6,319 bases of DNA, from the NCBI GenBank assembly GCA_003455715.1, contig DMQJ01000245.1:1-6319 (forward strand), written 5' to 3'. The number at the start of each line of letters is the position of its first letter. The first letter of the stretch is position 1. The position numbers and the translations under genes are program-made. The notes below the pieces were generated by a model, which searched no databases, was not told the DNA's origin, and was given only the letters and a program-made list of their open reading frames with translations. Origin of the DNA: Acidimicrobiaceae bacterium. GTDB lineage: Bacteria > Actinomycetota > Acidimicrobiia > Acidimicrobiales > Ilumatobacteraceae. This document shows positions 1 through 5,180 of the stretch, in pieces.

Positions 1-50
1 CCCCGCCCCCCCGCCCGCGGCGGGGGGGGGGGGGGCCCCCGGGGGGCGCC
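1..50. other. G/C-only low-complexity tract at window edge, probable assembly artefact
   Basis: The first 50 bases contain no A or T. They consist of C-rich runs, then a run of 14 G (22-35), CCCCC (36-40) and six G (41-46), so the two halves can pair with each other. The flanking sequence from 51 on is ordinary GC-rich coding DNA. The leftward reading frame from 967 stays open through the tract but there encodes only Pro, Gly, Ala and Arg, unlike the protein before it. I infer a contig end with poly-G/poly-C read errors. A natural G-tract is possible but less likely. Confidence 0.6.
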
Positions 51-967
51 TCGGTCGCACCCGCGGCACGTAACGCGAACGCGCCGAGCGGCAGCGCCCG
101 CCAACGGTCGTCCATCGCGATCCGCACCCCATGGCAGCGAGAGGCGACACCGGCGTCCTCCAGGTCTGGGCGGATCCAATCAGCGGGCACGGTTGCCACC
201 ACCCGCTCTTGCACGAGGAGTTCGACATCGACGGGCGGGCCGTTGGGAGTTGCACGGTCGGCGCACCAGCCGTGCAGCCAGCCGTCCTCCACCAGATCGA
301 ACGAGCCGATCGGTTCACGAGCGTGCCGGCCTGTGGGTGGAGCGTGCAGGTCGACGCGACGCACCGTGGTCAGTGGCCAGTGCACAATCCCACACGAACC
401 CAGCGCAGGCTGCCGTCGGCACCACGGCACCACTGCCGTGCGACCCCGGCCACCGTCGCGCGGCGCGATGCCGACCCTGCCGGGCTCGGCGGTGAGGTCG
501 AAACCGACACCTCGCGCCGCCAACCGCGCGTGCAGCGAGTCGTGCGAGACCCGGTCGCCCCACCGTAGAGCTGCCGATGAGCCGCCCAGGTGCAACTGTC
601 GGTCGCGCTCCGCCGCGTCGAAGCAGGCCCACGCATGGGCCGGCGACGCGAAGTCGTTCGTCCATGTCGACCCGTCCCAGCGGAACGGATGAGGATGCAC
701 ACCCACCTCATCGCCTGCGGCCATGCGCGCCTGCATTCGGGCACCCAACCGGGCGAACGGACTGTCGACACCCAGCACGGCAACGGTTTGTACGTCGGAC
801 CGGACGAACCAGTTGATCGAGGCCGACTCCCAACCGTGGTGGCGCCCCTCGGCCCACCCCACCGCAGCGTCCGCACCCGTCCAGATGTGCAGACGCTCGA
901 CTCGCGCCCGGATGTCGTCGGGTTCGAGATCGATCGCGACAACAAGAGGAACCGGGTGCCCGCCCAC
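1..967 (-). CDS. Polysaccharide deacetylase-like protein with C-terminal accessory module (3' end not reliable)
   Basis: The frame is open from a GTG at 967 to the window edge, with no stop over about 305 trustworthy codons. Residues 8-17 (LVVAIDLEPD) match the first metal-site strand of NodB-like deacetylases. NWFVRSD (52-58) fills the place of the usual TFFV strand. GDEVGVHPHPFRW (85-97) gives H91 and H93 as likely metal ligands, although the classic H(S/T)xxH spacing is absent. ALRWGDRVSHDSLHARLAARGVG (133-155), followed by FDLTAEPG, is the typical second half of this family. Residues 223-285 (DGWLHGWCAD, VDVELLVQERVV, RPDLEDAG, CHGVRI) form a separate module that I recall as a C-terminal add-on in actinobacterial surface-polysaccharide enzymes. 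The probable role is deacetylation or modification of a cell-surface glycan. An in-frame ATG at 1003 is possible, but GTG 967 is preferred because a TAGGGT hexamer lies 7 bases upstream. No signal peptide is evident. From about residue 304 the sequence enters the suspect G/C tract, so the true end is unknown. Confidence 0.7.
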   Translation of the reverse strand, partial: MGGHPVPLVVAIDLEPDDIRARVERLHIWTGADAAVGWAEGRHHGWESASINWFVRSDVQTVAVLGVDSPFARLGARMQARMAAGDEVGVHPHPFRWDGSTWTNDFASPAHAWACFDAAERDRQLHLGGSSAALRWGDRVSHDSLHARLAARGVGFDLTAEPGRVGIAPRDGGRGRTAVVPWCRRQPALGSCGIVHWPLTTVRRVDLHAPPTGRHAREPIGSFDLVEDGWLHGWCADRATPNGPPVDVELLVQERVVATVPADWIRPDLEDAGVASRCHGVRIAMDDRWRALPLGAFALRAAGATEAPPGGPPPPRRGRGGG

Positions 968-974
968 GTTTCCG

Positions 975-980
975 ACCCTA
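975..980 (-). promoter_or_regulatory. Putative -10 element (TAGGGT) for the deacetylase-like gene
   Basis: Reading leftward, TAGGGT is followed by 7 bases and then GTG at 967. That is the spacing at which the start codon would be the first transcribed base (a leaderless mRNA, common in actinobacteria). There is no Shine-Dalgarno sequence before the GTG, and no convincing -35 box. Confidence 0.4.
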
Positions 981-997
981 CAGGCCGAGGGAAGCCC

Positions 998-1003
998 TAG
1001 CAT
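998..1003 (+). promoter_or_regulatory. Putative -10 element (TAGCAT) for the PfkB-family kinase
   Basis: TAGCAT is followed by 6 bases and then the GTG start at 1010, which fits a leaderless transcript. No Shine-Dalgarno sequence precedes the GTG. No -35 box is recognisable; the position where it would lie is occupied by the -10 hexamer of the divergent gene, 17 bp away. Confidence 0.4.
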
Positions 1004-1009
1004 TGCGGC

Positions 1010-1921
1010 GTGATCGTTGTGGCCGGTGAAGCATTGGTCGACCTTGTCATCCGCCCCGACGGCTCCGTCGCCGCCAAGCTCGGTGGTGGCCCCTACAACT
1101 CGGCTCGCACCATCGGCCGCCTCGGCGGAGATGTCACCTTTCTCGGCTCCGTGTCGGTCGACCGCTTCGGCAACCAACTGTTCGAGCGGCTGGTGGCAGA
1201 TGGCGTGAGCAACGCCGGCATCGTGCGCTGCGACCTGCCCACCACACTGGCGGCCGCCGAACTCGACGACCATGGCGGCGCCACGTACCGGTTCTACCTC
1301 GATGGCACCGCAGCCCCCGCCCTCGACCATGTGCCCGCGGCCGTCAGCCGTCCCGCCGCCGTGCACGCAGGCACACTCGGGCTGGTGCTGCAGCCGATGG
1401 CCACCACCATCACCGACTACATCAGCGCCCTTCCCGAGCACACCCTGGTGATGCTCGACCCCAACTGCCGACCGCGCGTGGTGCCCGACCGAAACGCCTA
1501 CCTCGATCGGCTCGAGCTGCTGTACCGCAGAGCCCATGTGGTGAAGCTGAGCACCGACGACATCGACTATCTGTCGCCTGGGGTCGACCCGCTGTCGTTC
1601 GCGCGCGCGTTGGTCGGTAACGGGCCGCGAGCGCTGCTCGTCACCGCCGGCGGCGCAGGTGCGTGGGCGATCACCGCACATGGCGAGACGATGGTGCCTG
1701 GCCGGCAGGTGTCAGTGGCCGACACCATTGGCGCAGGCGACAGCTTCGGCGGCGCCTTTCTTGCCTGGTGGATGCAGCACGGATACACCGTCGATCACCT
1801 CGCCGACCACCGACTGGTCGTCGAAGCCGTCGACGCGTCGCAGGAAGTGTCGGCCCGCACGTGCGAACGAGTCGGCGCGGAGCCACCACACCGCCAGGAG
1901 CTCTCTGCCCGCTGGCAATAG
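1010..1921 (+). CDS. PfkB-family carbohydrate kinase (fructokinase-like)
   Basis: This 303-residue protein is complete and of normal length for ribokinase/PfkB sugar kinases, which transfer phosphate from ATP to a sugar hydroxyl in the cytoplasm. The N-terminal family signature is GGGPYNSARTIGRLGGDVTFLG (25-46), a GGxxxNxA sugar-site motif. YRFYLDGTAA (93-102) belongs to the lid region of fructokinase-like members. DPNCRP (150-155) and KLSTDDI (179-185) are the usual central motifs. The second signature, DTIGAGDSFGGAFLAW (238-253), carries the anion hole and the catalytic base D244. The tail VSARTCERVGAEPP (280-293) is also typical. The start is GTG; the protein begins MIVVAGEALVDL, the usual first strand, so nothing is missing. 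The sugar cannot be assigned from the sequence: fructose is the best guess, but adenosine or other sugars are possible. It is a lone gene, with no transporter or sugar regulator in view, divergent from the glycan-modifying gene. Confidence 0.9.
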   Translation: MIVVAGEALVDLVIRPDGSVAAKLGGGPYNSARTIGRLGGDVTFLGSVSVDRFGNQLFERLVADGVSNAGIVRCDLPTTLAAAELDDHGGATYRFYLDGTAAPALDHVPAAVSRPAAVHAGTLGLVLQPMATTITDYISALPEHTLVMLDPNCRPRVVPDRNAYLDRLELLYRRAHVVKLSTDDIDYLSPGVDPLSFARALVGNGPRALLVTAGGAGAWAITAHGETMVPGRQVSVADTIGAGDSFGGAFLAWWMQHGYTVDHLADHRLVVEAVDASQEVSARTCERVGAEPPHRQELSARWQ

Positions 1922-1933
1922 TTCGACGGCGAC

Positions 1934-3034
1934 TCAGCGAGCCTGGCGCAACCTGCTCTCCACGTCTTCGCGATTGACGTACGCCCCGCACATCACGCGG
2001 GTGCCCGAGTATGCGGCCCGGCCGTGCAGCACTCGCCAGTTGTCGAACAGCATCGCTTCACCAGGGCGCAGGACATGCCGCCACTGCATCGACGGTTCAT
2101 TGGCGATCTCGTCGAACACGCGAATGGCGTCGTAGAAGGCCACCATGTCGGCTTCGTCGAGCAGGAACGGCGCACGGTCGTAGTTGTTGAACGACACCTG
2201 CACGAGTCGACCAGTGTGGTCGTGACGGAACACCGGCCGAGCCGACATCAGATGTGAGCCATCGCCGATGTATTGGCCCGGCACAGCCACCGTGCACAGC
2301 ACCTCGAACAGTTCAGGCGCCTCGGCTTCCATTCGCCGGGCGATGGCGAACCCGTCGACCATCGTGCTCTCACCTCCGGTACCGTCGAACTGCAGGCAGT
2401 GCAGCAACTGGCACCCAGGGGCATCGTGGCTGTAGGTGCCATCGGTGTGGCCGCGCAACTCCAGGGAGGTGTACGCCGTGTCGGCCTTGGCCATGTCGGC
2501 GGTGAACTCCCAGAAACCGCCGAAGATGGTCTCACGCACGTAGGCGATGCGTCGCACCAGCGCCTCGGTGGCTGCGGCCGTCGGCGGCGTGCCAACCGCA
2601 AGGCAGAAGCCGTACTGCTGCGTGAGCCGCAGCCACTCCGCAACTCCGGCGTCGTCGGCCATGACGTGCTCGTACGGCAGGGTGGGTGTGGTGATGGACG
2701 TCGCGTTCCACAGCGTGATGGGCGTCTCGACTGCGGCTCGTGGCGGACGGGGCAGGCGGAACTGGGCCAAGAAGGTCACCGGCAGTCGTGACGTGGGCTC
2801 AAGCACGTCCCAGGTGATGGAAAGGTCACTGCCATCGAGGTCGACGCTGAGACCGCGCAACCCGCGGGGCACTCGGGCGGTGAACAGTTGCCGCTGTTGG
2901 GTGACGGGGTGCAGCGTGTCGTCATCGTGGGCGTGGTCGCGCAGCCACAACCAGGGGTAGCGCGTCACCACCCCGTCCGACCAGTTGACCACCAACGAGG
3001 TATCGGTGGAATCACATGATGCAATCGACGGCAT
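1934..3034 (-). CDS. Trimethyllysine dioxygenase-like 2-oxoglutarate/Fe(II) oxygenase
   Basis: This 366-residue protein belongs to the gamma-butyrobetaine/trimethyllysine hydroxylase family, in which 2-oxoglutarate and O2 drive hydroxylation of a quaternary-ammonium substrate. The N-terminal part (about 13-60, WLWLRDHAHDDDTLHPVTQQRQ) is the GBBH-like N-terminal domain, but without the cysteines that bind zinc in many members. The catalytic domain has RETIFGGFWEFTAD (167-180), DTAY (185-188), HTDGTY (196-201), FNNYDRAPF (282-290) and FDNWRVLHGR (330-339). Iron ligands are H196, D198 and H337. R339 and R346 lie +2 and +9 from H337, the spacing of the 2-oxoglutarate-binding arginines in trimethyllysine dioxygenase (as I recall it) rather than that of gamma-butyrobetaine dioxygenase (+13). 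It is the last gene of the tetR-ferredoxin-P450 set, 18 bases after the P450 stop, with no Shine-Dalgarno sequence. The substrate is unproven: trimethyllysine, butyrobetaine or another betaine-like compound, including a trimethylaminoethylphosphonate-type one. Confidence 0.85.
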   Translation of the reverse strand: MPSIASCDSTDTSLVVNWSDGVVTRYPWLWLRDHAHDDDTLHPVTQQRQLFTARVPRGLRGLSVDLDGSDLSITWDVLEPTSRLPVTFLAQFRLPRPPRAAVETPITLWNATSITTPTLPYEHVMADDAGVAEWLRLTQQYGFCLAVGTPPTAAATEALVRRIAYVRETIFGGFWEFTADMAKADTAYTSLELRGHTDGTYSHDAPGCQLLHCLQFDGTGGESTMVDGFAIARRMEAEAPELFEVLCTVAVPGQYIGDGSHLMSARPVFRHDHTGRLVQVSFNNYDRAPFLLDEADMVAFYDAIRVFDEIANEPSMQWRHVLRPGEAMLFDNWRVLHGRAAYSGTRVMCGAYVNREDVESRLRQAR

Positions 3035-3041
3035 ACCGTCG

Positions 3042-3047
3042 AGCGTA
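3042..3047 (-). promoter_or_regulatory. Possible internal -10 element (TACGCT) before the dioxygenase
   Basis: In the 18-base gap after the P450 stop there is no Shine-Dalgarno sequence, but TACGCT lies 7 bases before the ATG at 3034, the same arrangement as at the other starts lacking a Shine-Dalgarno. It could give the dioxygenase its own leaderless transcript in addition to read-through. No -35 box is seen, so this is weak. Confidence 0.25.
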
Positions 3048-3052
3048 GGTCG

Positions 3053-4273
3053 TCAGCCGACTGGGAAGCGCACCTGGCACTGGCGCGGGCCGCGCACTTG
3101 GCCACCTGCCCAGGTGACGGCTGATGGATCCTCCAACTCGAACTCGGGGATGCGGTCGAGCCATGTCTGCAGGGCCACCCGCAACTCGAGCCTGGCCAGG
3201 TTGCTGCCAGCACAGCGGTGGATGCCCGCACCGAACGCCACGTGTCGGTTGTGCTCGCGGTCGAGGATGACCTCGTCGGGCCGGTCGAACTGACGCGGGT
3301 CTCGGTTGGCCGCGGGGAACGACATCAACACACGGTCACCGGCCTTCATCGGGCAGCCCTCGAACTCGGTGTCGTGGCCGACCAGTCGTGCCATCGTGAC
3401 CGGTGCATAGGCACGCAACAGTTCCTCGATGGCCATCGGCCACAGGTCGGGGTTCTCCCTCAACTGCGCCCGGTGTTCGGGATGCTGGGCAAGGTGCCAC
3501 AGCGATGCACCGATGGCCGACCAGGTGGTGTCGACCCCGGCGACCAACATCAGGTTGCACACACCGTGCACATACTCTTCGGGCACCTTCTGCCCATCGA
3601 CCTCGGCGTTGAGCAACGTGGTGATGAGATCGTTCTCGCGGGGGTTGGCCTTGCGGTCGTCGATCTGCGCTCGGAAGTAGTTGAGGATGTTCATCCTCGA
3701 CTCCATACGAACCTTCGGGTCGGTGAGACCCGCTTCCAGCACCCCGCGCACCCACCCGGTGAACGTGTCGCTGAGGTCGGTGGGCACACCCAACATGGTG
3801 GCGATGACCCGCACCGGAATCTGCTGCGCGTAGTCGGCGGCCGCGTCGCCTCGACCGTTGTCGATGAACGCATCGATGAGGCTGTTGCACAGGTCGCGCG
3901 TGCCCTGCTCGTACTTGGCCACCGCCTGCGGTGCGAAGAACGGCAGGATGAGCCGACGGTGCCAGTGATGCTCGGGCGGGTCGCTGCTGATGGGGGGCGC
4001 TGCCACGTTGGCGTATGCGCCCTCGGCCTGCTGCGGTGGAGGAGGCGTCACCAGAATCTGCTGCGAGGTAAACGTCTCGTACTCCTGGGCGATGGCAACA
4101 ATGTCGTTGTAACGCGTCGGCATCCACGACCCGCCCCAACGGTCGCTGTGGGCGATCGGGCACTGCGACTCGCGAATCTCATCCATCACCGGAAAGGGGT
4201 CGAGGATGAAGTCGCGATCGAAGATGTCGTAGTCGGTGAGCGGGTCGATGCGAGGGTCGTCGGTGGCAGTCAT
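3053..4273 (-). CDS. Cytochrome P450 monooxygenase
   Basis: This is a complete soluble bacterial P450 of 406 residues, the normal length, with no membrane anchor. It has the C-helix region SDPPEHHWHRR (97-107); the I-helix oxygen-activation motif AGVDTT (245-250); the K-helix ExxR, E284 to R287 (EELLR); and the heme-binding loop FGAGIHRCAG (347-356) with the thiolate ligand C354. It would insert one oxygen atom into an organic substrate using two electrons passed through a small ferredoxin, and such a ferredoxin gene lies immediately upstream with only 6 bases between. GAGGA about 9-10 bases before the ATG, inside the last codons of the ferredoxin gene, is the likely ribosome site. The I-helix acid and threonine (D248, T249) are intact, so ordinary monooxygenase chemistry is expected. 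A proline-rich stretch at 76-103 is longer than I expect but fits the B-C loop, which often shapes the substrate pocket. I cannot name a CYP family or substrate. Confidence 0.95.
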   Translation of the reverse strand: MTATDDPRIDPLTDYDIFDRDFILDPFPVMDEIRESQCPIAHSDRWGGSWMPTRYNDIVAIAQEYETFTSQQILVTPPPPQQAEGAYANVAAPPISSDPPEHHWHRRLILPFFAPQAVAKYEQGTRDLCNSLIDAFIDNGRGDAAADYAQQIPVRVIATMLGVPTDLSDTFTGWVRGVLEAGLTDPKVRMESRMNILNYFRAQIDDRKANPRENDLITTLLNAEVDGQKVPEEYVHGVCNLMLVAGVDTTWSAIGASLWHLAQHPEHRAQLRENPDLWPMAIEELLRAYAPVTMARLVGHDTEFEGCPMKAGDRVLMSFPAANRDPRQFDRPDEVILDREHNRHVAFGAGIHRCAGSNLARLELRVALQTWLDRIPEFELEDPSAVTWAGGQVRGPRQCQVRFPVG

Positions 4274-4279
4274 GTCGGC

Positions 4280-4474
4280 TCAGTCCTCGATGATGATGGC
4301 GCGCTCGGGGCAGTTGCCCTCGGCGCGGCGAGCTTTGGCTTCCAACTCCGGCGGCAGGTCGCCGTCGATGAGAACGACGGCATTGCCGTAGTCGTCGCTG
4401 CCGAACACCTCGGGGGCGGCGATGGCACACATCTGATGGCCGTGGCACGCGTCGTCGTCGACTCGAACTTTCAT
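4280..4474 (-). CDS. Small 3Fe-4S-type ferredoxin, probable P450 redox partner
   Basis: This 64-residue acidic protein starts MKVRVDDDACHGHQMC and ends NCPERAIIIED. Cysteines C10, C16 and C55 fit the CxxHxxC...CP pattern of actinobacterial ferredoxins that sit next to P450 genes. The residue that would be the second cluster cysteine of a 4Fe-4S ferredoxin is H13, so a [3Fe-4S] cluster is the usual expectation. The ATG at 4474 is clear: it follows AGGAGG by 4 bases, and the conserved ferredoxin sequence begins there, although the frame stays open further upstream through the tetR gene. It lies 13 bases after the tetR stop and 6 bases before the P450 start, so the two are almost surely co-expressed, with the ferredoxin passing electrons to the P450. 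No ferredoxin reductase is encoded in this window; a reductase encoded elsewhere must supply it. Confidence 0.93.
   Translation of the reverse strand: MKVRVDDDACHGHQMCAIAAPEVFGSDDYGNAVVLIDGDLPPELEAKARRAEGNCPERAIIIED
4284..4288 (-). promoter_or_regulatory. Ribosome binding site of the P450 gene (GAGGA)
   Basis: GAGGA sits in the last two sense codons of the ferredoxin gene, 10 bases before the P450 ATG. The placement suggests coupled translation of the two partners, at roughly matched levels. Confidence 0.5.
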
Positions 4475-4478
4475 GGTT

Positions 4479-4484
4479 CCTCCT
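4479..4484 (-). promoter_or_regulatory. Strong ribosome binding site of the ferredoxin gene (AGGAGG)
   Basis: A perfect AGGAGG lies 4 bases before the ATG at 4474, within the 13-base gap after tetR. It fixes the ferredoxin start and is the strongest Shine-Dalgarno in the window, suggesting that the ferredoxin is made in larger amounts than the regulator. Confidence 0.8.
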
Positions 4485-4487
4485 GGG

Positions 4488-5132
4488 TCAAGGGTGAGAA
4501 TGGGTGGCGGCTGAAGCGGCCATGAGCGGTGAACGTCGGGGGTCGGCCGGGTCGGTACGACCGGTGATGGCGAGTCGTCGAAGTTGCAGCACGACATCGT
4601 CGCGATGCGGTCGCGGGCGCCCATCGGCGCCCGCATCGACCCACCAACGGAGCACTTCCACCACCTGCCCGGCGAAGGCGCGCGCCGCCAACTCGGGGTC
4701 GGCGACCAGCGGGGGCATGCCGGCGGCGAGGGCATCGACGTCGACCTCGGCCACCACAGCGGCCACCGCGTCGACGAAACGGCGGAGGGCCACCCCATCG
4801 CCCTCGCCGCGCAACACCACTCGCAACCGGTCGGGGTGCGCCTCGGCGTCTTCGAACAGGAGCTGCAGGCGGTCGCCTCCGTCCGCCTGCTGGAATCGGT
4901 CGAGCACGTCACCGACGACCTGCTCGGCCAAGGCGAGGAGTAGATGCTCCTTGTCGCGAAAGTGCGTGTAGAACGTGGCGCGGGTGACCCCGGCATGCTC
5001 CACCAACTGATCGACGGTGACCGAGCGGAACCCGTCGAGCAAGCACAGTGCCACCATTGCGTCGTGAAGCGCCCGATGCGTGCGCCGCACACGTGGATCG
5101 GTGCGCACGAGTTCGATGGTCCCCCCGGTCAT
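4488..5132 (-). CDS. TetR-family transcriptional regulator
   Basis: This is a 214-residue protein with the TetR-type N-terminal DNA-binding domain. Helix 1 lies near 15-33, and the helix-turn-helix near 37-61 is SVTVDQLVEHAGVTRATFYTHFRDK, with the near-invariant TFYTHF recognition-helix end, followed by EHLLLALAEQV. The C-terminal half (about 75-195) is the variable helical ligand-binding and dimerisation region, ending in a short Pro/Ala-rich tail. The gene is the first of a four-gene set (ferredoxin, P450, dioxygenase) and starts 8 bases after a -10 hexamer, without a Shine-Dalgarno. A perfect inverted repeat over its own promoter strongly suggests that it represses itself and the downstream oxygenase genes until an effector binds; the effector may be the pathway substrate. 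That regulatory link is inference from position; the family assignment is secure. Confidence 0.92.
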   Translation of the reverse strand: MTGGTIELVRTDPRVRRTHRALHDAMVALCLLDGFRSVTVDQLVEHAGVTRATFYTHFRDKEHLLLALAEQVVGDVLDRFQQADGGDRLQLLFEDAEAHPDRLRVVLRGEGDGVALRRFVDAVAAVVAEVDVDALAAGMPPLVADPELAARAFAGQVVEVLRWWVDAGADGRPRPHRDDVVLQLRRLAITGRTDPADPRRSPLMAASAATHSHP

Positions 5133-5140
5133 CGACGGCG

Positions 5141-5169
5141 ATCGTAGACACTTCTGGACGGTTTGTCCA
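5141..5169 (-). promoter_or_regulatory. Sigma-70-like promoter of the tetR-ferredoxin-P450-dioxygenase set
   Basis: Reading leftward there is TGGACA (5169-5164, five of six matches to TTGACA), exactly 17 bases, then TACGAT (5146-5141, four of six matches to TATAAT), then 8 bases to the ATG at 5132. It is the best promoter match I found in the window. The expected transcription start lies at or within a few bases of the start codon, so the tetR mRNA would be leaderless or nearly so. Confidence 0.65.
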
Positions 5170-5178
5170 GAAGTGTCT
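5146..5178. promoter_or_regulatory. Perfect inverted repeat, probable TetR operator
   Basis: The arms AGACACTTCTGGAC (5146-5159) and GTCCAGAAGTGTCT (5165-5178) are exact reverse complements with a 5-base spacer. The repeat spans the -35 box, the promoter spacer and the first base of the -10, just upstream of the TetR gene. A symmetric site of this size suits a TetR dimer or two dimers and would block RNA polymerase when bound. It also lies just after the stop of the DUF1667 gene, but no T-run follows on either side, so a classic intrinsic terminator is less likely. Confidence 0.75.
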
Positions 5179-5180
5179 CC

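Noticed and set aside
131..945. Several open frames on both strands over the deacetylase-like gene, up to 191 codons.
   Set aside because: They overlap a frame open from 967 to the window edge with recognisable deacetylase motifs; the others are rich in Arg, Ala and Pro with no motif and are frame shadows.
968..1003. The in-frame ATG at 1003 as start of the deacetylase-like gene.
   Set aside because: It would add 12 residues unlike the family N-terminus, leave 6 bases between divergent start codons and place the -10-like hexamer inside the gene. GTG 967 fits better, though this is not proven.
1922..1933. A terminator between the convergent kinase and dioxygenase genes.
   Set aside because: The gap is only 12 bases, and I see no hairpin with a T-run there or in the adjoining gene ends.
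1934..3034. Gamma-butyrobetaine dioxygenase as the name for the 2-oxoglutarate oxygenase.
   Set aside because: The spacing from the distal iron histidine to the 2-oxoglutarate arginine (+9) and the DTAYTSLEL and NNYDRA motifs match trimethyllysine dioxygenase more closely. Function still needs an assay.
3218..4525. A long open frame of 435 codons on the + strand opposite the P450, ferredoxin and end of tetR.
   Set aside because: It is antisense to the P450 and ferredoxin, both with full sets of conserved motifs. Long antisense frames are expected from GC-rich codon use, and its translation (rich in Val, Gly, Asp, His, Arg) shows no recognisable domain.
4280..5092. A 270-codon frame that joins an upstream stretch to the ferredoxin, as if a fusion protein.
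   Set aside because: The upstream part overlaps the TetR coding sequence in another frame and has no family features. The ferredoxin has its own ATG with a perfect AGGAGG, and its conserved sequence begins there.
5146..5178. The inverted repeat as an intrinsic terminator of the upstream DUF1667 operon.
   Set aside because: No T-run follows the repeat in the direction of transcription, and it coincides exactly with promoter boxes for tetR. Some terminator effect on read-through cannot be fully excluded.
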